From contig DATIHO010000064.1 of the NCBI GenBank assembly GCA_035480615.1, positions 1 through 64,000 of the forward strand: a stretch of 64,000 bases of DNA, in the 5' to 3' direction. This document shows, piece by piece, positions 42,542 through 50,935 of this stretch. The notes under the pieces are model-generated. The model was not told where the DNA came from and ran no database searches. It saw nothing but the letters and a program-made list of their open reading frames with translations. Numbering within the stretch: position 1 is the stretch's first letter; each line of letters begins with the position of its first letter. The position numbers and the translations under genes were made by a program. Source of the stretch: CAIPFQ01 sp035480615. Its GTDB lineage: Bacteria; Chlamydiota; Chlamydiia; Chlamydiales; SM23-39.

Positions 42542-43843
42542 ATGAAACATTGGCATCCTGCGAAAGTTTTGGTTCTTGGATATTTGTTTTATTCAATCAT
42601 TGGATGTCTGCTCTTATCTCTTCCTTTTTGCCATAAACAGGAAACAACTTTGCTGGATGATTATTTTGTGGCCATCTCCGCTGCATCCACTACCGGTCTT
42701 GCGCCAATTGATATTGGATCTACATATAATCTCTTGGGTCAAATAATTATCGTTATACTCATCCAGCTTGGTGGGATTGGCTATATGACATTTAGTTCTT
42801 GTGTCCTCCTTTTCACAACCGGGACTCTTTCTCATTACAGAAAAAAAATAGGATCACATGTTTTACCATTCCCAAAAAATTTTTCCGTGAAAGAATTTAT
42901 CTATTCAATAATCAGTTTCACTTTGATTTGCGAATTCATTGGAGCGATCAGTCTCAGCATTGTTTTTTATATGAAGGGAGTGGATCAATTTGTTTGGTAC
43001 GGGATTTTTCATGGTGTATCCGCATTCTGTACAGCGGGCTTAAGTTTATTCAGCGATGGTTTCGTCTCATTTCAAAACGATGTTTGGCTGAACCTGATCA
43101 TTTGCTTTTTAGCTATTTTCGGAGGCTTGGGATTCATTATTGCATTGGATTGTTACAAAAACTGGACAGGACAAGAAAAGTCATTTTCTTTTACATCAAA
43201 AGTCATTCTTGCCGTCACCGCCTGTTTTTTGATTTTTGGAACTTTCATCTATTTTTTTTTGGAGCCGAACCCAAATGGATCCACTCATTCTATTTTTCAA
43301 AGAGCGATGATCGGTTTTTTTCAAATCATGTCTGCTTCCACAACTGTTGGGTATAATACAGTGGATATCGGCATGTTGAAAACTCCTGTTTTGATGGTAT
43401 TGATTTTTTGCTCTACCTTTGGCAGCGCTCCTTCAGGAACTGGAGGAGGATTGAAAAACACTGCTTTTGCAACATTGCTTGCGCTAGTGAAAAATACAGT
43501 TCAAGACAAGCCGATTACACTTTGGAACCATGAGATTCACTTGAAACGGATCAAGATTGCAACGGTTGCATTTATCTTTTATTCATTTTGTATTTTCCTA
43601 TCGATGTTTTTATTGAGCTGTTCAGAAAAAGCGGGTTTTCTTGCAATTTTCTTTGAAGCGGCCAATGCTTTGAATAATTCGGGGTTGAGTATGGGGTTAA
43701 CGTCGAATTTGACGGTGGTCGGCAAAATATTTCTTTCCCTTTTAATGCTGATTGGGAGAGCCGGGGTATTGACTTTTGGATTCGCAATTTCATCGCAACG
43801 GGAAGACACCGTCTATGCAAAAAAGGCAGAGTTGATTCTATAG
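42542..43843 (+). CDS. Potassium uptake protein, TrkH/KtrB family
   Basis: The 433 residues have the fourfold pore-loop layout of TrkH/KtrB: selectivity-filter regions AASTTGLAPIDIG (about 46), SAFCTAGLSLFSD, ASTTVGYNTVDIG and ALNNSGLSMGLT, each with the conserved Gly. The length matches KtrB rather than the longer TrkH. The regulatory TrkA/KtrA partner is not adjacent. It probably takes up K+ (possibly with Na+) across the inner membrane. A family 3 repeat follows its stop. Confidence 0.9.
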   Translation: MKHWHPAKVLVLGYLFYSIIGCLLLSLPFCHKQETTLLDDYFVAISAASTTGLAPIDIGSTYNLLGQIIIVILIQLGGIGYMTFSSCVLLFTTGTLSHYRKKIGSHVLPFPKNFSVKEFIYSIISFTLICEFIGAISLSIVFYMKGVDQFVWYGIFHGVSAFCTAGLSLFSDGFVSFQNDVWLNLIICFLAIFGGLGFIIALDCYKNWTGQEKSFSFTSKVILAVTACFLIFGTFIYFFLEPNPNGSTHSIFQRAMIGFFQIMSASTTVGYNTVDIGMLKTPVLMVLIFCSTFGSAPSGTGGGLKNTAFATLLALVKNTVQDKPITLWNHEIHLKRIKIATVAFIFYSFCIFLSMFLLSCSEKAGFLAIFFEAANALNNSGLSMGLTSNLTVVGKIFLSLLMLIGRAGVLTFGFAISSQREDTVYAKKAELIL

Positions 43844-43847
43844 ATCC

Positions 43848-43884
43848 TATACCAAAAGGCCAACTTTTGAATCACTTTGGGTAT
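43848..43884. repeat. Family 3 repeat
   Basis: TATACCAAAAGGCCAACTT joined to TTGAATCACTTTGGGTATA; the outer TATACC / GGGTATA ends and the CCAAAAG/CTTTGG segments are inverted repeats. It lies between the K+ transporter stop and the ribosome site of the His-rich gene. Confidence 0.7.
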
Positions 43885-43901
43885 ATACCGCAAGAGGCCT
43901 T

Positions 43902-44231
43902 ATGAATTATTTTTTCCTCGGATATGTCTTCATCGCGTTGCACGTTTTGAACGCCCCTTTACATGCTATGGTGCGTGCAGGGGTAGAGGTTGATCATGAC
44001 GAAGACGATGATTATTATGAATATGATTATTGGCAAGGACCCGGTTTTTATTATGGAATTTGGTTTGATAATGAATGGGACTATGACGGGTGGCACGAAG
44101 GGCATGGGCATCACCATGGCAGGGAAGGCCATCATGAACATGGAGGTGGCGGGCATCATGAACATGGAGGTGGCGGACATCATGAACATGGAGGCGGCGG
44201 ACATCATAGAGGTGGAGGAGGTCATCATTAG
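43902..44231 (+). CDS. Exported His/Gly-rich repeat protein
   Basis: The 109 residues start at ATG 43902 behind AAGAGG. A signal peptide (FLGYVFIALHVLNAPLHA) precedes an acidic Asp/Tyr segment (DHDEDDDYYEYDYW) and a C-terminal tract of HHEHGGGG units. Three 24-bp DNA repeats (44130-44201) encode the tract. Such His clusters bind Ni, Cu or Zn, so a periplasmic or surface metal buffer is likely, but no family is recognised. Repeat number could vary between strains. Confidence 0.7.
   Translation: MNYFFLGYVFIALHVLNAPLHAMVRAGVEVDHDEDDDYYEYDYWQGPGFYYGIWFDNEWDYDGWHEGHGHHHGREGHHEHGGGGHHEHGGGGHHEHGGGGHHRGGGGHH
44130..44201 (+). repeat. 24-bp tandem repeat x3 (HHEHGGGG)
   Basis: The unit CATCATGAACATGGAGGTGG plus 4 bases is present three times with one or two substitutions, followed by a partial fourth unit. 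It keeps the reading frame. Confidence 0.9.
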
Positions 44232-44283
44232 AGGGTTGGCAACTGCTGTATAAAAGATGGCTCTTCTACAAAGAAGATACGAA

Positions 44284-45144
44284 TTACTCAATAGACCCAT
44301 ATAGAGCTACTTTTTCTTGGCTTTTTTGGTCTTTCCAGTAGATGTCATACCTATCTCCAAATGAAAAATGCCACCATTCGTAAACATAATTTGTAAGTCC
44401 AGCCCTTTCAGCTGCTATCAGGCAATAAAGCCTATTGTTTTTCTGGGTATCCGTAATCCCTGCTGAGAATGTTGGGGCTAGCTGAGAATCTCCCCATATC
44501 ACCCCAAAAGGACCCAAATCAAGAAAACGATTATTTCTGTTATTCCATAACCGTATATCTACTGCTGCTCCTGTTGAATGAACTGGAGTGTTGTTTTTTA
44601 CGGGAGAAACCCATTTTGCTGTTTCTCTTTCCGCCATTTCAAGACTCATATCGGGATTTAAAAGAAGAACTTCCTCCAACTTCTTTTCAAAAAGCATTTT
44701 TTGGACATTCAAATCTCTTAGTCCCTCAAACACTAAAATATCCACTTGTCCGGGCTCATATCCAAAATCAACCGCAATTTCATCTAATTCATCAATCATC
44801 TTTTGTAGCTTAAGAAAAACTGATGCTCTCATTTTCGATGCATTAGGCAATCCTGAATTGAATGTAGGTCCCTCAAATGGCTTGTTGGGCTGAGACATCA
44901 TGGAGATTCTCTCCATGCTCAGTAGTCTAAGATCAACCAACTCTTCATGATTCTCTAAAATAGGTATTTCTTTAATTCTTGGATCAACAATCGCAGGTGC
45001 ATTGGCTTTGCTAAAAGCGTCGTATTGTTTTGATATAATGCTATTGTCTGCTATTCGCACTTGATGATTTTCTAAAACCTCATTCCAATTCATTGCAAAA
45101 ACACTTGCTTGCAAGCTAACTAGGCACACCAATCCTCTTATCAT
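44284..45144 (-). CDS. D-alanyl-D-alanine dipeptidase, VanX/DdpX family
   Basis: Cleaves D-Ala-D-Ala. The 286 residues open with a signal peptide (MIRGLVCLVSLQASVFA), so the enzyme acts outside the inner membrane. Zinc ligands are visible in VHSTGAAVDIRL (His and Asp) and YEWWHFSFGD (catalytic Glu and His); an FEGLRDLNVQ stretch carries the Arg conserved in VanX. An extracytoplasmic DdpX-like enzyme would recycle peptidoglycan-derived dipeptide rather than confer glycopeptide resistance. It is monocistronic. Confidence 0.88.
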   Translation of the reverse strand: MIRGLVCLVSLQASVFAMNWNEVLENHQVRIADNSIISKQYDAFSKANAPAIVDPRIKEIPILENHEELVDLRLLSMERISMMSQPNKPFEGPTFNSGLPNASKMRASVFLKLQKMIDELDEIAVDFGYEPGQVDILVFEGLRDLNVQKMLFEKKLEEVLLLNPDMSLEMAERETAKWVSPVKNNTPVHSTGAAVDIRLWNNRNNRFLDLGPFGVIWGDSQLAPTFSAGITDTQKNNRLYCLIAAERAGLTNYVYEWWHFSFGDRYDIYWKDQKSQEKVALYGSIE

Positions 45145-45175
45145 TTTCCTTCACCCTCTTGTTGATTGATATATT

Positions 45176-45241
45176 CAAACCCAGCGAACAACTTTTGAAT
45201 CACTTCGGGTATATACAGAAACAACCTGCAGAATCGGTATA
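45176..45241. repeat. Family 3 repeat next to a lone end of family 1
   Basis: 45176-45216 is a family 3 unit (ACTTTTGAATCACTTCGGGT). It is followed directly by GAAACAACCTGCAGAATCGG (45220-45239), which matches the 26-bp terminal repeat of the elements in dnaA and the 52202 gene with one or two differences. No inner part of family 1 follows. Confidence 0.7.
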
Positions 45242-45314
45242 ATATACGCAAAATGCATATATTTATCCCTTCATGGAAGGGAGCATAAAAAAAATTGCAA
45301 GGGAATTCAGGTTC

Positions 45315-45911
45315 TTAATCTGAACTAATCGCCCAGAAAAAAAGAAATACTACTCCAATTTTTGCCCCAATCACCAAGATGATTCGATGGAAATGACGTT
45401 CGACAAATTGTTTCATTTGTTCTCCCCAAAGAGCCATGGCACCGCCAATTACAAAAAAACGGATGAGACGCGCCCCAAAAAGGCACAAAGAGAATGGGAG
45501 GATGCGGAGATGAAACACACCGGATCCCAAACTTAAAGCCTTGAGAGGAAAGGGGAGAAGGGACCCAAAAAACACCGCCCAATTTTCATAAAATTGTAGC
45601 TGCTTTGACACCCGTTCGAAAGAGGTGGTTGAGATCAGATGAGGCACGATGTAGGAACCAATTAAATCCCAAAGAAAGTACCCGAGCAGATATCCTATGA
45701 TACCGCTGGCAAGAGAAGCGGTAGTGGCAATGATGATGTAAAGAAAAATATTAGATTTCTTTTGTAGGCAGAAGAACATCAAAATTGCATCTAGAGGAAT
45801 CAGTAAAATTAATTCCAAAAAAAACAAAAGACCGATCCAAAAGGGGGCTTTAGGCGATATGGCTTTCTGGGTTGCCCAGAAATAGAGTCGGGAGGAACGG
45901 TTTGTATTCAT
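45315..45911 (-). CDS. VTT/DedA-domain membrane protein (YqaA-like)
   Basis: The 198 residues, from ATG 45911, have four to five membrane segments. They include the VTT pattern with an FFGSLLPFPLKALSLGSGVF stretch (a shortened form of the DedA F.GR..P..R motif) and an amphipathic loop before it. Lacking the Arg pair of classical DedA, it fits the YqaA branch. DedA-like proteins flip lipid carriers or phospholipids. It is a single gene, with the hairpin CCCTTCAT-GGAAGGG beyond its end at about 45270. Confidence 0.75.
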   Translation of the reverse strand: MNTNRSSRLYFWATQKAISPKAPFWIGLLFFLELILLIPLDAILMFFCLQKKSNIFLYIIIATTASLASGIIGYLLGYFLWDLIGSYIVPHLISTTSFERVSKQLQFYENWAVFFGSLLPFPLKALSLGSGVFHLRILPFSLCLFGARLIRFFVIGGAMALWGEQMKQFVERHFHRIILVIGAKIGVVFLFFWAISSD

Positions 45912-45971
45912 AACCAAATCATACTGGATTTGGCATTAATTGATATATAGATAAGGCATTAGTAATACATT

Positions 45972-46532
45972 CTAATAGCCATGGGAAGTTCCGCAGCCGC
46001 AGCTTGATTTAACATGTGGATTAGATATTTTAAATCCGGCTCCATGAAGGCCATCTACATAATCGATCACGGAGCCCATGAGCCGCTCTGCTGATTTATG
46101 ATGAATATGAATCTGAATCCCATTCGATTCTAGAATCATATCACCCACTTTTGGCATTTCAGAAAATTCAAGAAAAAATTCGAATCCGCTGCAGCCGGCC
46201 GCCTTTTCTCCAAAGCGCATCCCCCATCCTGTTTTTTTCTCTTCTGCTAGAATTTGCTGGTATTTTTTCGCAGCTCGATCTGTGATCGTAATGGTAGAAA
46301 GGTCTGCTTCCTCAGCCAAAATTGCATTGAGATGTTGAAGAAGTTTTTCGATCTCTTCATCGGACATCCCATGGCCGTACATCCCCGTCTCAACCGTTTC
46401 CCAGGTAGCAGCAGAGCAGCCAACACAATGAAGGCCCGCATTGGTCATTTCCTGGGCAAGTTTTTGACTTTTATGAGGAAAGCGTTTAAAAATTTCCTCG
46501 ATGGTCATTTCTCGTGTAATTGTCTCAGCCAT
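45972..46532 (-). CDS. DUF1858-IscA/ErpA fusion, Fe-S cluster carrier
   Basis: Residues 1-75 form a DUF1858-like domain with HCVGCSAATWETVETG. Residues 80-186 form an A-type iron-sulfur carrier with the three cluster cysteines in GEKAAGCSGFEF and SSCGCGTSHG. Such proteins pass [Fe-S] clusters to apo-enzymes. The DUF1858 domain has its own CxxC-type cysteines and may regulate or hold the cluster. It follows the ferredoxin gene by 10 bp on the minus strand, so the two form an Fe-S operon. Confidence 0.88.
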   Translation of the reverse strand: MAETITREMTIEEIFKRFPHKSQKLAQEMTNAGLHCVGCSAATWETVETGMYGHGMSDEEIEKLLQHLNAILAEEADLSTITITDRAAKKYQQILAEEKKTGWGMRFGEKAAGCSGFEFFLEFSEMPKVGDMILESNGIQIHIHHKSAERLMGSVIDYVDGLHGAGFKISNPHVKSSCGCGTSHGY

Positions 46533-46542
46533 TATTCAGCCT

Positions 46543-46806
46543 TTAAAATTTTATTTTCACAAATCCAGATTTAATTTTGCATTGACAAGCTAGCCTCTCT
46601 CCATCGAGGTCTCCGAGGAAATCGGCCTCGGCCTGATTAAATTCGGAAAGGTTTTGCATTCCTTCAGTCACTTGAATGACGCAAGTGCCGCAGATCCCAT
46701 CCGTACAGGCAAAGGGAACCCCAGCAGTTTCACAAGCCTCCATAATCGATTCCCCATCTGGGAGATCTGCTTCTTCCTGCGCATCTTCAAAAATAATTCT
46801 TGCCAT
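46543..46806 (-). CDS. fdx: [2Fe-2S] ferredoxin, adrenodoxin type
   Basis: The 87 residues carry the cluster ligands FACTDGICGTCVIQV (C-x4-C-x2-C) and the fourth Cys in ERLACQ. Size and order match bacterial Fdx used in Fe-S assembly and redox reactions. It is the first gene of a two-gene operon with the DUF1858-IscA carrier. Confidence 0.93.
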   Translation of the reverse strand: MARIIFEDAQEEADLPDGESIMEACETAGVPFACTDGICGTCVIQVTEGMQNLSEFNQAEADFLGDLDGERLACQCKIKSGFVKIKF

Positions 46807-47006
46807 AGATCTTTCTTCGTTTTCCTGAAATGTTACTTTTTTGTCTTAAAAAGGGCAAGAGTTTTCGAATGTATTGATGATTCTTAGTAAATATTTAAGT
46901 CATTCAAACTATTTTATTTGCCGAATTTTATGATTGATTACATAATGTATAAGAATGTATAATTGTTAATGAATTTAATAACAAAACATAATTGGAGATA
47001 ATAATT

Positions 47007-49007
47007 ATGACATCATCAATTAATCAGAATGTTACAAAACCATCTGAACCTGTTGTCGTCTCAAACACGCGCATGGTTGTTTCTACCCTCGCCGGCGCTA
47101 GCATAGGCACTCTTTTTTCAGGATGCTTAGCGCATTCGCAAGAAATTTCTGCATCTTTTAAAACAATGACCTCCTGGGTAGTTGACGCTTTGCCTCGGGT
47201 TTCTAACACATTAAAAGATTTTGCTTCACCAGCCGTTCAATTAGCGACTTCCGCAATCTTCAGCAATGTAGGAGGACCCTTGATTGTTGCCGGTATTGTC
47301 TTGGGTGCGCTTTATGGAGAAGTCACTGCCCCTGCCAATTTAACCCAAGTAAAAAAATTATTGAACATTCCCACATCAGATCTCACAATGAACCAGATAA
47401 AACAGATCGCGGATATCAAACGCAATTGGGGCGTCTTCACACCATCGACATCTGCTGCTGAAGAAAAGTCTGATGCAGTTCGGATAAAAAATTTAAATAA
47501 CATACTAAAGAAAACAGAGGCGTCTCTTTCTTCTAACGCGCGAGCGATTTCGGAAGCGCGCGCAAATGAGGATCGGTTTTTCCATTTTGAAGGCGCCAGG
47601 CTTGCAAATCAGAGCGGATGGCAAGAGAAACTGTCTGGGTGGTCGACCCAACAATGTATCGAGACTTTAAGTGCTCTCAAATCTGCGATTGATTCTGAGG
47701 TGAACGCCACAGATAAATACACATATCAACAAGGCAATTCTCAAACATCAGTGAGCCGCCGCTCTTATATACTTAATGAAATCCTCCGCTTTGCCTATCA
47801 AGAGAAAATTGCAGGCGCTTATTTGAGTTCTGCCATACTCGAGCGAGCTCGGACCGAGGATGTAAAAGAGGCGGATGAGGGTTTCAGCCAAACGGTGCAG
47901 AGGGGGATAGCCGAAGGGATTTTGAATCCTGGGCCAGATGGAAATTTGTACGATGGGATGGTTGAGGCAGCATGTGTCGCATCGCTTAGCTCTCGAGAAA
48001 AAAATCCTGATTCCAGCATCTCTTCTTTCTTTAATTTGATGAAAAATGCCGGTCTGGTTGATGACACATTGTTTGCCCGGTTTGTCGCAGACGTAAGAAA
48101 AAATTTGATTGATTCAGGAGCGAAAATCGTGGATCCAGTGACGCCGAAGAAGCCGTCTTTGATCGATAAAATCGGGAACCTGTTTTCACGCTCCAGCATT
48201 CGACAAGGGGGCAATGAGTTGCCGGGGCTGCACAATGCAACGCCTGCTTTAGGCAACAATTCTGAAACAGCGAAAGAGCGAGCAGATGCGGATGTCAATG
48301 TTTTTGCAACAAAATTAGCGAGCCTTGAATTTATGCAAACTGAGTTGATTTCCCATTATGAGAAATTGATTCAACTCTTAAACGAAAAGCATCAATCGCT
48401 CAGTACCGTATTGCGGATGGGCAAAGGAAGATTGAGAGCTTCTATTTGGGCAGTATTCAAGGATGATCTCAAGCCTTTAGAACATTTTGAAGACAAGGAT
48501 CCGGAAATCAAGGAAATTCGTGAAGAGATCGCAGGCCTTGAAAATCAGTTAGATCGGATCTCTATCTCTAATGATCGTCCTTCGAATTTCAAATTGGCTT
48601 CAGAGCAACAAAGAAAAGCAGCTGAGCAGATAGAAAAGCAATTTCAGAATGTGAGGGAGAAAATTGTTCATTTGAGTGCACAAGCAGCTTCGATCGATCA
48701 GTCCATTCAACGTGATGTGGCCGTCTTTCAAAAAGGAGCCAGCAAATTGACTCGAGACCGTTTCCCGGCAACGGAAAAAACGCTGATCGAACCAAATGTG
48801 CCAAAGCAGCCAAGCTTTTTTGAAAACCTTTTCAAAAAATCGGCTCAAACTGCGGTCGACAACCAAGGTTTGATAGAGAGCGGTATCGCTTCCGATCCTG
48901 TAGCAAATTCTGAGGATGATGCAATTCGCAGTTTAGTGGAAGCAGGGCAAGACGAGGAAGCGTTAATTGCACCGGTCGTGATTCAGCCAAAACATTGGTT
49001 TTGGTAA
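47007..49007 (+). CDS. Inc-like/effector candidate with N-terminal hydrophobic domain (666 residues)
   Basis: ATG 47007 follows TTGGAGATAA and an AT-rich promoter region like those of the paralogues downstream. Residues 15-110 hold two hydrophobic stretches (MVVSTLAGASIGTLFSGCL; FSNVGGPLIVAGIVLGALYG), the bilobed pattern of inclusion membrane proteins. The remaining 550 residues are charged and helical, with coiled coil near residues 425-545 (ELISHYEKLIQLLNEKHQSL; IEKQFQNVREKIVHLSAQ). There is no cleavable signal peptide, which suits type III export. No named family is recognised. It opens the cluster of membrane effectors that continues to 56021. Confidence 0.65.
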   Translation: MTSSINQNVTKPSEPVVVSNTRMVVSTLAGASIGTLFSGCLAHSQEISASFKTMTSWVVDALPRVSNTLKDFASPAVQLATSAIFSNVGGPLIVAGIVLGALYGEVTAPANLTQVKKLLNIPTSDLTMNQIKQIADIKRNWGVFTPSTSAAEEKSDAVRIKNLNNILKKTEASLSSNARAISEARANEDRFFHFEGARLANQSGWQEKLSGWSTQQCIETLSALKSAIDSEVNATDKYTYQQGNSQTSVSRRSYILNEILRFAYQEKIAGAYLSSAILERARTEDVKEADEGFSQTVQRGIAEGILNPGPDGNLYDGMVEAACVASLSSREKNPDSSISSFFNLMKNAGLVDDTLFARFVADVRKNLIDSGAKIVDPVTPKKPSLIDKIGNLFSRSSIRQGGNELPGLHNATPALGNNSETAKERADADVNVFATKLASLEFMQTELISHYEKLIQLLNEKHQSLSTVLRMGKGRLRASIWAVFKDDLKPLEHFEDKDPEIKEIREEIAGLENQLDRISISNDRPSNFKLASEQQRKAAEQIEKQFQNVREKIVHLSAQAASIDQSIQRDVAVFQKGASKLTRDRFPATEKTLIEPNVPKQPSFFENLFKKSAQTAVDNQGLIESGIASDPVANSEDDAIRSLVEAGQDEEALIAPVVIQPKHWFW

Positions 49008-49017
49008 AAATCACTAG

Positions 49018-49635
49018 TTAAAAAAGATAGGAAAGGCTTACGAGGACGTCGCGAAGCGCCTCAAGGGGTTTTTGATCCGCGTTAAAGCGGGATAAAACCT
49101 CTTGAGGATAATGTTTTAACAGTTTGAGAGTATCCTGTTCATAAATCTCCATCCGTGTCTCAAGTACATGGGGATCCATATCATCTGTCCGTTTTTCAAT
49201 CATTGCCCTTCTTTGAATTCGCTTAATGAGTTTTTGAATATCTTCGATTTCCAGGACAATGATCCTTTCGATTTGAATGTATCTCTCTAAGAGTACGGCT
49301 TGTCGAATGGTCCGGGGAATCCCGTCGAGAAGAAGCAGTTGCTGGGAAGGGAAGTAGCGATTTGTGGCAATCAGTCCATGGACAAAATGATGCCAGATTT
49401 GGATGGTTACTTCATCGGGGAGCAGCAGCCCTTTTCCGGCGTAATTATGATAGAGTTTGCCTGCGGGCGATTCCGGGGATAGCCCCCGGAAGATATCTCC
49501 TGATGAAAGATGGAAATGATTGCCTGCGCTGCTTAAGAATTTGCCTAACGTCCCTTTGCCTGATCCTGGTGGGCCAAAGATCAGAATAGAGCGGAACCGT
49601 TCATTGAATTGCGGGATAATTTCTTCCGAATGCAT
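49018..49635 (-). CDS. adk: Adenylate kinase
   Basis: Balances AMP, ADP and ATP. The 205 residues have the P-loop FGPPGSGKGTLGKFLSSAG, the NMP-binding start HLSSGDIFRG, and the DGIPRTIRQA region. The LID domain is short and lacks zinc cysteines: after VLEIED comes QKLIKRIQRRA directly. Convergent with the 47007 gene (10-bp gap). Confidence 0.92.
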   Translation of the reverse strand: MHSEEIIPQFNERFRSILIFGPPGSGKGTLGKFLSSAGNHFHLSSGDIFRGLSPESPAGKLYHNYAGKGLLLPDEVTIQIWHHFVHGLIATNRYFPSQQLLLLDGIPRTIRQAVLLERYIQIERIIVLEIEDIQKLIKRIQRRAMIEKRTDDMDPHVLETRMEIYEQDTLKLLKHYPQEVLSRFNADQKPLEALRDVLVSLSYLF

Positions 49636-49742
49636 GACATATCAGGATATTCAAAAGACGGAAAATCGGGCAAGGAAAATATTTGTAAATATTTTTATTT
49701 AGTATCCTTATTATCAACGATTTGATATTATATAATATAATT

Positions 49743-50834
49743 ATGAGCGGCATTGATTTTATTACAAATTATTCAGGTTCTTTGTTGTATGAGTTGCAAA
49801 ACAATGGGACAGTTTTAGTTTTAAAAGATGCATTATTTAATCCAGCGACTCAAGTGTATCATGATATCAAACTGGTTCGTCGGGGATATCGCTGTTTTGG
49901 CATTCCTTTGGGAGGGGGGGGGAAGTTTACGGGTATTACTGAAGAGGTGGCTCGCCAGATTCAAAAAACGTATGGGATTGTCTTAAAAACGCTTGATGTG
50001 AAGCCGGGTGAAGCCCGCTTGTTTAGCACTCCCCAAAAAACGACCTATTATACAACGGGATTCAACCGATTTTGGGGCCAAGAGAGCTATCCTTTTGGCC
50101 AAAAGGAACACGATGTGTTGCTTTCAAAAAACGATGCCGCTTTTTTTGGTTCAAATCAGATGACGGTTCACGATGCGATCGCAACCGGTATTTTGCGGCT
50201 CGTTGGCAATGACGGGGCCTCCATCAACGCAGCCGCTCCTTCCGCGGATAACCGGGAGGAAGAGCCAAAAGAGGATGAAAAATTGAAAAAACCCCTTACG
50301 CAGTTGCCTCGTATTCCTGTGTATTCAGCTGGATCAACTCCCTATGAAGCCGGATATGATTCCTCCTCTTTTGAGGAGAGGAAAAAAAGGATGGTTGCAC
50401 ATCTGGATCGCTCCGGTCCAATCCCCTTTAGCGTGTTTTTGAATCAAAATCGGGACATACGGATTGAAGATGCCCTCTTGCAAAGAATGCGAAGAGCCTT
50501 GGAAAGATTAGCTGAAAATCCAAAAGTAAATGATAGCGATGCGAAATATATGAAAAAATTGCTCAAACATTGGTTCAGGGCCGCCTATCACTATCTCGAT
50601 AAAAACTCAAAACCCGGGGATGGATATCCGCAGATATTCAACGAAGTGAATAAAAAGATCAAAACGGAAAAAAAAGCGATGCGGAAGGCAAAAGAGCTCT
50701 ATTGGCGCCGTCATGCGACCCTTTTTTGGATCACGTTGATCGATCTTTTTGCCTTGAAAAAGATCGGACTCGAGCCCCTTTTGCAGGAAATTTCTAAAAG
50801 CACTTCCTTAAACCCTTGGAAATTAATTAGTTAA
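49743..50834 (+). CDS. Unknown protein, parent of a duplicated 3' fragment
   Basis: ATG 49743 gives 363 residues; a short upstream in-frame ATG is less likely. The first 130 residues look globular (YHDIKLVRRGYRCFGIPLGG; FWGQESYPFGQKEHDVLL). A linker rich in Glu, Lys and Pro (185-205) follows, then a basic helical domain ending in ATLFWITLIDLFALKKIGLE. No hydrophobic domain and no known family. Its last 90 or so bases recur after the next gene (51971-52059), showing that this gene and its neighbour were once duplicated as a unit. Confidence 0.65.
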   Translation: MSGIDFITNYSGSLLYELQNNGTVLVLKDALFNPATQVYHDIKLVRRGYRCFGIPLGGGGKFTGITEEVARQIQKTYGIVLKTLDVKPGEARLFSTPQKTTYYTTGFNRFWGQESYPFGQKEHDVLLSKNDAAFFGSNQMTVHDAIATGILRLVGNDGASINAAAPSADNREEEPKEDEKLKKPLTQLPRIPVYSAGSTPYEAGYDSSSFEERKKRMVAHLDRSGPIPFSVFLNQNRDIRIEDALLQRMRRALERLAENPKVNDSDAKYMKKLLKHWFRAAYHYLDKNSKPGDGYPQIFNEVNKKIKTEKKAMRKAKELYWRRHATLFWITLIDLFALKKIGLEPLLQEISKSTSLNPWKLIS

Positions 50835-50905
50835 TAGATCATCTCTTCTATCCCATTAAATTAAAAATTTTACTTCTATTTTAGACGTAAATTACATAAT
50901 TATGT

Positions 50906-50911
50906 TATAAT
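50906..50911 (+). promoter_or_regulatory. -10 box shared by the paralogue genes (copy 1)
   Basis: TATAAT sits in ATTATGTTATAATATATATA, 24 bp before the ATG. The same block with the same spacing recurs at 53707-53712 (TATAAT, 23 bp to the ATG) and a weaker one at 52163-52168. The -35 is poorly defined. Confidence 0.5.
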
Positions 50912-50935
50912 ATATATATTAGTATAGGAAAAGTC

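Noticed and set aside
44284..45144. Vancomycin resistance gene
   Set aside because: The VanX-like protein has a signal peptide and no VanH/VanA partners nearby, which fits peptidoglycan turnover rather than resistance.
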